DNA of 58,662 nt. It comes from Bacillus sp. AFS098217 (lineage in GTDB: Bacteria; Bacillota; Bacilli; Bacillales; Bacillaceae_G). The position numbers and the translations under genes are program-made. The notes under the pieces are model-generated. The model was not told the DNA's origin, did no database searches, and saw nothing but the letters and a program-made list of their open reading frames with translations. Positions within the stretch are counted from its first letter, which is position 1; the number at the start of each line of letters is the position of its first letter. The DNA is taken from contig NZ_NVPR01000080.1 in assembly GCF_002551815.1 (NCBI RefSeq), forward strand, positions 1 to 58,662, read 5' to 3'. Below are positions 52,289-58,662 of the stretch, in pieces.

Positions 52289-53665
52289 CTAGCCTCCTAA
52301 TGTCAAGCGAAGCGCCTCTCCTAAATTGGAAACACCAACTACTTCAATCCCATCAGGAATTGTCCATCCCCCCAAATTTTTTCGTGGGATAATAGCACGT
52401 TGAAATCCTAATTTAGCTGCTTCTTGTACACGTTGTTCAATTCTTGATACCCTTCTTACTTCTCCAGTTAACCCCACTTCTCCTATCACCACGTCAGTCG
52501 GTGCAGTTGATTTATCTCGAAAACTTGAAGCGATACTTAAAGCAACCGCTAAATCAATTGCTGGTTCGTCTAATTTCAAACCACCAGCAACCTTTAAATA
52601 CGCATCTTGGTTTTGTAATAATAAACCAGACCTTTTTTCTAGCACTGCCATAATCAGTGATACTCGATTATGATCAATTCCTGTAGCCATTCTCCGAGGA
52701 TTTCCAAAACTAGTAGGAGAGATTAATGCTTGTATTTCTACTAAAACAGGTCTTGTTCCTTCCATCGAAGCAACAACTGTAGATCCTGCAACTCCAACAG
52801 GCCTTTCTTCTAGAAAAATTTCAGAAGGATTCAATACTTCTGCAAGACCAAGTTCCTTCATTTCAAAAATACCCATTTCATTTGTAGAGCCAAACCGGTT
52901 TTTTACCGCTCGCAAAATACGATATGTATGATGACGATCCCCTTCAAAATAAAGGACCGCATCTACCATGTGTTCTAACATACGTGGCCCTGCAATGGCA
53001 CCTTCTTTCGTCACATGCCCTACAATAAAAATTGGAATCCCTTTCGTTTTCGCAAGCTTCATCAGTTCTGCTGTACATTCACGTACTTGTGCCACACTTC
53101 CAGGTGCTGAAGTCACTTCTGGTAAATAAATCGTTTGAATGGAATCAATCACAACGAAGGACGGATTCATTTCCTCAATATGCGCTGCGATTCGCTGCAA
53201 ATCTGTTTCCGACACAACAAATAAATTACCTCCATTTACATGGAGACGATCTGCGCGAAGTTTAATTTGCTTCGCTGATTCTTCACCCGATATATATAGT
53301 ACATCATACGAAGAGTCTGCTAATTGTGATGATATTTGTAGTAACAACGTTGATTTCCCAATCCCAGGGTCTCCACCAATCAGTACAAGAGAACCATCAA
53401 CAATCCCTCCACCTAGTACACGATTAAACTCTTGGAATTTCGTTTCAATACGGGCTTCAGACTTTGTTTCCACTTCTGTAAGACGCCGCGGCTTTGTTAC
53501 TTCTGTTTGAATTGCATTTGCATAGTTAAGACGCCGTGATGATACAACTTGTTCCATTTCTTCAACAAGTGTATTCCATTGTCCGCACCCAGGGCATTTC
53601 CCCATATATTTTGGTGATTGATATCCGCATTCTTGACATATAAATTTTGTTTTCTTTTTAGCCAT
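52289..53665 (-). CDS. radA: RadA, DNA recombination ATPase/helicase
   Basis: 458 residues. RecA-like branch migration helicase. N-terminal zinc finger Cys10, Cys13, Cys24, Cys27; Walker [10 protein letters not shown] at 98-106; the RadA-specific KNRFG motif near residue 256; a C-terminal Lon-like domain. The ribosome-binding site (AAGTGAAG, 14 bases away) is weak compared with its neighbours. Starts right after the clpC terminator. Confidence 0.97.
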   Translation of the reverse strand: MAKKKTKFICQECGYQSPKYMGKCPGCGQWNTLVEEMEQVVSSRRLNYANAIQTEVTKPRRLTEVETKSEARIETKFQEFNRVLGGGIVDGSLVLIGGDPGIGKSTLLLQISSQLADSSYDVLYISGEESAKQIKLRADRLHVNGGNLFVVSETDLQRIAAHIEEMNPSFVVIDSIQTIYLPEVTSAPGSVAQVRECTAELMKLAKTKGIPIFIVGHVTKEGAIAGPRMLEHMVDAVLYFEGDRHHTYRILRAVKNRFGSTNEMGIFEMKELGLAEVLNPSEIFLEERPVGVAGSTVVASMEGTRPVLVEIQALISPTSFGNPRRMATGIDHNRVSLIMAVLEKRSGLLLQNQDAYLKVAGGLKLDEPAIDLAVALSIASSFRDKSTAPTDVVIGEVGLTGEVRRVSRIEQRVQEAAKLGFQRAIIPRKNLGGWTIPDGIEVVGVSNLGEALRLTLGG

Positions 53666-53719
53666 TTTGTTTTATACTTCACTTCACTTTCATCTATAGA
53701 CATAAATTCTTCTCGTACA

Positions 53720-53750
53720 ACAAAGAGGGCTACCTGATAGCCCTCTTTGT
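53720..53750 (-). terminator. ctsR-mcsA-mcsB-clpC terminator
   Basis: On the minus strand AAAGAGGGCTA and TAGCCCTCTTT form a perfect 11-bp stem with a 5-base loop, followed by TTTGTTGT. It may be read through into radA. Confidence 0.8.
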
Positions 53751-53760
53751 TTGTCTATAC

Positions 53761-56196
53761 TTATTTTACCTTTTCTGCACTGTGAATGACAAATGATTCT
53801 CCTTCTGCATCAAAGATAACTTTTTGACCTTTCTCAATTGCTCCTTTTAGAAGTTCTTCTGATAATCGATCTTCCACATGCTTCTGGATTGCCCTACGAA
53901 GTGGTCGAGCACCATATTCACGATCAAATCCTTTATCAGCAATCGCTGCAATTGCTGCACTTGTTAATTCTAAGTCGATTTCTTGCTCTTTTAATCGTTT
54001 CACTAATTGATTTACCATGAGTGTTACAATTTCTTGAATATGTTTTTTCTCAAGCATATGAAACACAATGATTTCATCGATGCGGTTTAAGAATTCTGGA
54101 CGGAATGCCTTTTTCAATTCATCCATTACTTTACCTTTCATATCTGAATAGTCGCGACTCTCATCTTGCACGTTAAATCCAAGATGCTTATTACGTTTTA
54201 ATGCCTCAGCACCAACGTTAGAAGTCATAATAACAATTGTATTTCGGAAATCAACTGTGCGGCCTTTAGAATCTGTTAAACGACCGTCTTCTAACACTTG
54301 TAATAAAATGTTAAATACGTCTGGATGTGCTTTCTCTACTTCATCTAATAGAACAACAGAGTATGGTTTGCGACGAACTTTTTCTGTTAATTGACCACCT
54401 TCTTCGTACCCAACATATCCTGGAGGAGATCCAACTAAACGAGATGTAGAATGTTTCTCCATATACTCAGACATATCGATACGAATCATTGCATCCTCAT
54501 CACCGAACATAGATTCTGCTAATGCTCGCGCTAGCTCTGTCTTACCTACACCAGTCGGTCCTAAGAAAATAAATGAACCAATTGGACGTTTTGGATCTTT
54601 TAACCCCGCTCTTGCACGTCGCACTGCTTTTGCTACAGCAACAACCGCTTCATCTTGACCAATTACACGATCATGTAAAATAGACTCTAAGTTCAGCAAT
54701 TTATCTGTTTCTGTTTGTGCAAGTTTAGAAACCGGAATACGTGTCCATGTAGAAACAACATTTGCAATATCTTCTACTGTTACTTCTGAGTTTTCTTTTC
54801 CTTGCTGTTCTTTCCATTGACGTTTTGTATCTTCTAATTTTTCACGTAAACGTTGTTCCATATCTCGTAAAGAAGCGGCCTTTTCAAATTCTTGGCTTTG
54901 TACAGCTGCATCTTTTTCTTTACGAATTTCCTCAAGCTTCACTTCAAGTTCTTTTAAATTTGGTGGTGTTGTATATGAACGCAAACGAACTTTTGATGCA
55001 GCTTCGTCAATTAAATCAATTGCCTTATCAGGTAAGAAACGATCTGTAATATAGCGATCTGAAAGTTTTACCGCTGCGTCAATTGCATCGTCTGTAATGG
55101 ATACGCGATGATGTGCCTCGTAGCGGTCACGGAGACCTTTTAAAATTTGAATAGACTCTTCTAGACTCGGTTCATCAACCTGGATTGGTTGGAAACGTCT
55201 TTCTAACGCTGCATCTTTTTCAATATACTTACGATACTCATCTAGCGTTGTAGCTCCAATACATTGTAATTCACCACGTGCTAAAGATGGTTTTAAAATA
55301 TTAGATGCATCGATTGCACCCTCTGCACCACCTGCACCAATTAATGTATGAAGTTCATCAATAAATAAAATGATATTACCCGCTTGGCGAATCTCATCCA
55401 TTACTTTCTTTAAACGATCTTCAAACTCACCGCGATATTTTGTACCAGCAACAACAGTACCCATATCTAATGTCATAACACGCTTATCACGTAATGTTTC
55501 CGGAACTTCATTATTTACGATTTGCTGCGCTAATCCTTCTGCGATTGCTGTTTTACCTACACCTGGTTCTCCAATTAACACTGGATTATTTTTCGTTCGA
55601 CGGCTCAGTACTTCAATAACACGTTGTATTTCCTTACTACGGCCGATAACAGGGTCTAATCGATTTTCACGTGCAACAACTGTTAAATCACGCGCTAAGC
55701 TATCAAGTGTTGGTGTATTCGCATTTGTTGAAGAACCACCTTGGTGACCTGAAGTAGCTTCATTACTTCCAAGAAGCTGTAGTACTTGTTGTCTTGCTTT
55801 ATTTAAACTTACGCCTAAGTTATTTAAAACACGTGCTGCAACGCCTTCACCTTCACGAATCAAACCTAGTAAAATATGTTCTGTTCCAACATAGGAATGA
55901 CCTAATTTACGCGCTTCGTCCATAGATAATTCGATTACCTTTTTGGCACGAGGTGTATAATGAACCGTTTGAGATACCTCTGTTCCACGACCAATTAATG
56001 CTTCTACTTCCTTTTGTACCTTTTCTGGACTTAATCCAAGAGCAATTAACGCTTTAGCTGCAATTCCTTCCCCTTCGCGTACAAGCCCAAGTAAAATATG
56101 TTCTGTTCCAATATTATTATGCCCAATGCGAATTGCTTCTTCTTGAGATAAAGCTAATACTTTCTGTGCTCGCTCTGTAAATCTTCCAAACATCAT
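53761..56196 (-). CDS. clpC: ClpC, AAA+ unfoldase of the ClpCP protease
   Basis: 811 residues. Unfolds targets for ClpP, with adaptors such as MecA and McsB (phospho-arginine). Two N-terminal Clp repeats (1 to about 145), first AAA+ domain with Walker A GEPGVGKT at 209-216, a UVR-type coiled-coil middle domain (about 420-480), second AAA+ with GPTGVGKT near 545, and C-terminal D2-small domain. Last gene of the CtsR-controlled operon. Confidence 0.98.
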   Translation of the reverse strand: MMFGRFTERAQKVLALSQEEAIRIGHNNIGTEHILLGLVREGEGIAAKALIALGLSPEKVQKEVEALIGRGTEVSQTVHYTPRAKKVIELSMDEARKLGHSYVGTEHILLGLIREGEGVAARVLNNLGVSLNKARQQVLQLLGSNEATSGHQGGSSTNANTPTLDSLARDLTVVARENRLDPVIGRSKEIQRVIEVLSRRTKNNPVLIGEPGVGKTAIAEGLAQQIVNNEVPETLRDKRVMTLDMGTVVAGTKYRGEFEDRLKKVMDEIRQAGNIILFIDELHTLIGAGGAEGAIDASNILKPSLARGELQCIGATTLDEYRKYIEKDAALERRFQPIQVDEPSLEESIQILKGLRDRYEAHHRVSITDDAIDAAVKLSDRYITDRFLPDKAIDLIDEAASKVRLRSYTTPPNLKELEVKLEEIRKEKDAAVQSQEFEKAASLRDMEQRLREKLEDTKRQWKEQQGKENSEVTVEDIANVVSTWTRIPVSKLAQTETDKLLNLESILHDRVIGQDEAVVAVAKAVRRARAGLKDPKRPIGSFIFLGPTGVGKTELARALAESMFGDEDAMIRIDMSEYMEKHSTSRLVGSPPGYVGYEEGGQLTEKVRRKPYSVVLLDEVEKAHPDVFNILLQVLEDGRLTDSKGRTVDFRNTIVIMTSNVGAEALKRNKHLGFNVQDESRDYSDMKGKVMDELKKAFRPEFLNRIDEIIVFHMLEKKHIQEIVTLMVNQLVKRLKEQEIDLELTSAAIAAIADKGFDREYGARPLRRAIQKHVEDRLSEELLKGAIEKGQKVIFDAEGESFVIHSAEKVK

Positions 56197-56218
56197 AGAA
56201 ATCGCCTCCTACTTGCGC

Positions 56219-57283
56219 TCAATTTTGTTCAATTCGTAATCGTTCACGGATTAACGTTGCTCTTCGATAATCTCTTTCCTCTGGCCCTAAAGGACCACCT
56301 GCATATTGCTGTAAAATCCCTGGCTGGGTCAGGACCATTATCTCTGTTAAAATATTTCTCGATATATTTTTTATATAACCAAGATCAATGCCAAGTCGTA
56401 CATCGGATAAGCAAGTAGCTGCCTCCGCTGATTCAATTAAACGACTATTGGCCAAAACACCGTAAGAACGATACACCTTATCTTCAAGCTCAATACTTGA
56501 ATTTTTCACAATTAATTCTCGGGCTAATCTTTCTTGCTGTATAAGTTGATGAATGACACTCTTTAAATCTGCTATAATATCTTCTTCTGACTTTCCTAGT
56601 GTCATCTGATTAGAGACTTGAAATATATTCCCTAACGCTTCGCTACCTTCACCATATATTCCCCTTACTACCAATCCTAATTTTTGAATTGCCTGTATAA
56701 TACGGTTTATTTGCTTCGTTAAAACAAGTGCAGGTAAATGAATCATTACAGAAGCTCTTAACCCCGTACCTACATTTGTAGGACAACTGGTAATATAGCC
56801 AAGTGATTCATCAAAAGCATACTCAACCACTTCTTCAATCTTATTATCCATTTGATTTGCACTTTGAAGCGCCTCAGATAATTGTAGTCCAGGGAATAGA
56901 CATTGAATTCGCACATGATCTTCTTCATTAAGCATTACACTCATATGTTCACTTTCTGATAATAGACAAGCTCCAAATTCTGTCCCTGCAAGGTTAGGAC
57001 TAATTAAATGTTTTTCTACTAAAACTCTCCGCTGCAAGGGCTTTAGATCACTCATCTTCAATAACTCAAAACCAACAAAAGTTTCCGTTGTTTCATTAGC
57101 AAACTTTTGTTGAAATAACTCAGTAATCTGCTTAGCTTCTTCATCCGTCTGCATAGTAGGGAAATGATAATTTTTTAAATTACGAGCCAAACGAATACGA
57201 CTGCTTAAAACAATGTCAGAATCAGGGCCATCTCCCTTCATCCAAGGGCTAATTGCTTCATTCATAATACGATCCAGTGACAT
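56219..57283 (-). CDS. mcsB: McsB, protein arginine kinase
   Basis: 354 residues. Phosphorylates arginines on CtsR and on proteins destined for ClpCP, acting as a degradation tag. Phosphagen-kinase fold: [10 protein letters not shown] at 27-36 and the [10 protein letters not shown] loop. Start [14 protein letters not shown] at 57281-57283 with AAGGGGGAA-type site; a longer ORF continues into mcsA and is rejected. mcsA ends 5 bp upstream. Confidence 0.97.
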   Translation of the reverse strand: MSLDRIMNEAISPWMKGDGPDSDIVLSSRIRLARNLKNYHFPTMQTDEEAKQITELFQQKFANETTETFVGFELLKMSDLKPLQRRVLVEKHLISPNLAGTEFGACLLSESEHMSVMLNEEDHVRIQCLFPGLQLSEALQSANQMDNKIEEVVEYAFDESLGYITSCPTNVGTGLRASVMIHLPALVLTKQINRIIQAIQKLGLVVRGIYGEGSEALGNIFQVSNQMTLGKSEEDIIADLKSVIHQLIQQERLARELIVKNSSIELEDKVYRSYGVLANSRLIESAEAATCLSDVRLGIDLGYIKNISRNILTEIMVLTQPGILQQYAGGPLGPEERDYRRATLIRERLRIEQN

Positions 57284-57287
57284 AGAA

Positions 57288-57836
57288 TTATTCCCCCTTT
57301 CTATGCTCACTAAGCTGATTTTCGATACTTCGAATTTGATCACGGACTTGAGCCGCTTTTTCAAATTCTTCTTTCTGTACATATTGCTTCAAACTTAGTT
57401 TTAGTTCATCTAATTCTTTCTTTAAGTGGATATTTCCTCCCATATATTCTGGAATTTTTCCACAATGATGCGTATGACCACCATGAAGACGCTTCAACAT
57501 TGGCTTTATTTGTTCTCCAAATGCCTCATAGCAAGAAGAACAGCCAAAACGCCCCACCTTTGCAAATTGTTCATATGTCATCTTACAATCTGGGCATTTT
57601 AAAACCTTTGAATCTGTAAAATGATTCTCTTGTTGTTCAAACATCGACGGTTCACCATGTAGCAATCCCGCTAATAAGTCATGAAAGGAAAAATTAGATT
57701 GTGATGATTGAAAGAAAGACGTATAGCCACTTTGTTCTGCACATTGCTCGCAAAGATGAACTTCCGTCTTTTTTCCATTTACTACTTTTGTATAATGTAA
57801 GGCCGCTGGTCTTATATTACAGTTTTGACAAGTCAT
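57288..57836 (-). CDS. mcsA: McsA, zinc-finger activator of McsB
   Basis: 182 residues. Two or more CxxC zinc knuckles (CQNC, CEQC, CPDC, CSSC) and a C-terminal UVR motif ([28 protein letters not shown]) of the kind that docks on ClpC. Activates McsB. The ATG at 57834-57836 has AAAGGTGGGG; the GTG four codons upstream lies in that site. Followed by mcsB after 5 bp. Confidence 0.96.
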   Translation of the reverse strand: MTCQNCNIRPAALHYTKVVNGKKTEVHLCEQCAEQSGYTSFFQSSQSNFSFHDLLAGLLHGEPSMFEQQENHFTDSKVLKCPDCKMTYEQFAKVGRFGCSSCYEAFGEQIKPMLKRLHGGHTHHCGKIPEYMGGNIHLKKELDELKLSLKQYVQKEEFEKAAQVRDQIRSIENQLSEHRKGE

Positions 57837-57961
57837 CTCTATCCCCACCTTTACAACAGGAACGATCTATTTCATAACACTTTTCATACATTACTAAAAT
57901 TTCCCCTTCACTTAATCAGTTTTGCAGAAATACATGTTGTCTGTAAAAAACTATTATGAAT

Positions 57962-57990
57962 TGTATACTCTCAAAAACATTTCTTAACAA
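57962..57990 (-). promoter_or_regulatory. possible internal promoter ahead of mcsA
   Basis: On the minus strand TTGTTA (57985-57990), 17 bp, TATACA (57962-57967), both 4 of 6, in a 163-bp ctsR-mcsA gap. B. subtilis has these two genes almost touching. Confidence 0.3.
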
Positions 57991-57999
57991 AAGTTATAT

Positions 58000-58461
58000 T
58001 TATTTATATTTCAGTGTCCTTAACATTGCGCATAATATGCGAGCCCTAAGTTGATCTCGAGAAGATGCATCCATTAATAATACAGAGCGATCTAATACAC
58101 TTAACATAAGTTTAGCTTCCCTCTTTGTTACAATACCTTCTTCTATTAAGCGTATAATAATACTTTCTGCATTTCCTTGTGCAATACTATGCTCAATCAT
58201 ATGAAACATTTGATCAATAATGTCTATATCGTCATGCAATTTGACTTTGATAATGCGAATGTAACCTCCTCCACCTCGTTTACTTTCCACTACAAATCCT
58301 CTTTCCAATGTAAAGCGGGTATTGATTACATAATTAATTTGAGACGGAACACAATCAAATCGATCTGCGATCTCACTTCTCTTAATTTCAATCACATTAT
58401 TGTTGCTTAAGCCAATAACTTGCTTTAGATATTGCTCAATGATATCAGATATATTTCTCAT
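58000..58461 (-). CDS. ctsR: CtsR, repressor of class III heat-shock genes
   Basis: 153 residues. Binds direct repeats of RGTCAAA ahead of clp genes; released on heating and on arginine phosphorylation by McsB. N-terminal winged helix (IKRSEIADRFDCVPSQINYVI) with the glycine-rich wing RGGGGYIRI that senses temperature; C-terminal dimerisation domain. Autorepressed: its box is just upstream. Confidence 0.98.
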   Translation of the reverse strand: MRNISDIIEQYLKQVIGLSNNNVIEIKRSEIADRFDCVPSQINYVINTRFTLERGFVVESKRGGGGYIRIIKVKLHDDIDIIDQMFHMIEHSIAQGNAESIIIRLIEEGIVTKREAKLMLSVLDRSVLLMDASSRDQLRARILCAMLRTLKYK

Positions 58462-58482
58462 TTATCCGCCACCTTTATTGAC

Positions 58483-58499
58483 TTTGACTATCTTTGACT
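58483..58499 (-). promoter_or_regulatory. CtsR operator
   Basis: On the minus strand AGTCAAAGATAGTCAAA is a perfect tandem heptamer (consensus RGTCAAA-NNN-RGTCAAA), between the -10 and the ctsR ribosome-binding site. A third partial copy, GTCAA, follows at 58478-58482 region. Confidence 0.95.
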
Positions 58500-58502
58500 T
58501 TA

Positions 58503-58530
58503 ATTATATACGTATTAAAAAAATTTGCAA
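58503..58530 (-). promoter_or_regulatory. ctsR operon promoter (sigma-A)
   Basis: On the minus strand TTGCAA (58525-58530), 16 bp, perfect TATAAT (58503-58508). The CtsR box starts four bases after the -10, so bound CtsR covers the transcription start. Confidence 0.75.
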
Positions 58531-58604
58531 CTCTTTTGCCTCCTCATTATCCTAGCCATAATTTTCATTGTTTAATCACAAGATTTATTGTTTATAAAAG
58601 AATA

Positions 58605-58640
58605 CAAAAAAGCACGAGTCAATTGACTCGTGCTTTAATT
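58605..58640 (-). terminator. rRNA operon terminator
   Basis: A 28-bp perfect palindrome (58609-58636; arms AAAGCACGAGTCAA and its complement) on the minus strand is followed by TTTTTTGT, right after the end of 5S rRNA. Confidence 0.92.
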
Positions 58641-58642
58641 GA

Positions 58643-58662
58643 TTGGCGACGTCCTACTCTCA
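58643..58662 (-). rRNA. rrf: 5S rRNA, 3' end (partial)
   Basis: On the minus strand the window edge reads TGAGAGTAGGACGTCGCCAA, which matches the conserved 3' end of Bacillus 5S rRNA (helix I partner and loop). Only about 20 bases are in the window; the rest lies beyond it. Confidence 0.85.

Overview
The window is a stretch of core chromosome from a low-GC, endospore-forming Firmicute, almost certainly a member of the Bacillus cereus group or a close relative. The protein sequences (RpoB, RpoC, TruA, PdaB, GerD, KbaA, CwlD), the strong Shine-Dalgarno sites with many TTG/GTG starts, and a gene order that matches the ctsR-to-pdaB block of Bacillus subtilis all point this way. Nearly everything lies on the minus strand, so the natural reading direction is from base 58662 down to base 1. 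The block is bracketed by ribosomal RNA operons: the 3' end of a 5S gene and its terminator at the right edge, and the tandem promoters and leader of the next rRNA operon at the left edge.

Read in transcription order: (1) 58.5-53.8 kb, the heat-shock operon ctsR-mcsA-mcsB-clpC behind a CtsR operator; (2) 53.7-49.2 kb, radA-disA, the PIN/TRAM membrane protein yacL and ispD, then ispF; (3) 48.6-43.0 kb, gltX, a cysteine T-box, then cysE-cysS-mrnC-rlmB-yacP; (4) sigH; (5) 42.1-41.1 kb, rpmG-secE-nusG; (6) 40.9-38.5 kb, rplK-rplA and rplJ-rplL with an L10 leader; (7) a RsmC-like methyltransferase, then rpoB-rpoC; (8) 30.2-25.3 kb, the str operon rplGB-rpsL-rpsG-fusA-tuf; (9) 24.9-10.2 kb, the S10-spc-alpha gene run from rpsJ to rplQ, with secY, adk, map, infA and rpoA inside it; (10) 10.1-5.9 kb, the energy-coupling-factor transporter module ecfA1-ecfA2-ecfT, truA, then rplM-rpsI behind an L13 leader; (11) 5.5-0.6 kb, ybaK, cwlD, salA, the plus-strand gerD, kbaA and the plus-strand pdaB, a sporulation and germination cluster; (12) a 72-residue unknown ORF and the next rRNA operon promoter.

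The genes work together as the transcription and translation supply of a growing cell (RNA polymerase core, EF-Tu, EF-G, about 30 ribosomal proteins, rRNA-processing enzymes, protein export channel). Checkpoint and stress functions (DisA/RadA, ClpC/McsB) and sporulation functions (SigH, KbaA, CwlD, GerD, PdaB) are linked to it. Three small genes too short for routine ORF calling are recovered: rpmJ, secE and rpmG. Several ORFs are trimmed to internal starts supported by ribosome-binding sites and family lengths.

I found no insertion sequence, prophage, CRISPR array, toxin-antitoxin pair or defence gene, and no undescribed multigene system. What merits a second look is in the non-coding gaps: RNA structures before rpoA, rpsL, nusG, tuf and rpsJ; a terminator that shares sequence with the end of cwlD; a perfect 18-bp inverted repeat; a 390-bp gap where B. 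subtilis has ybaJ; and a 72-aa ORF next to the rRNA promoters.
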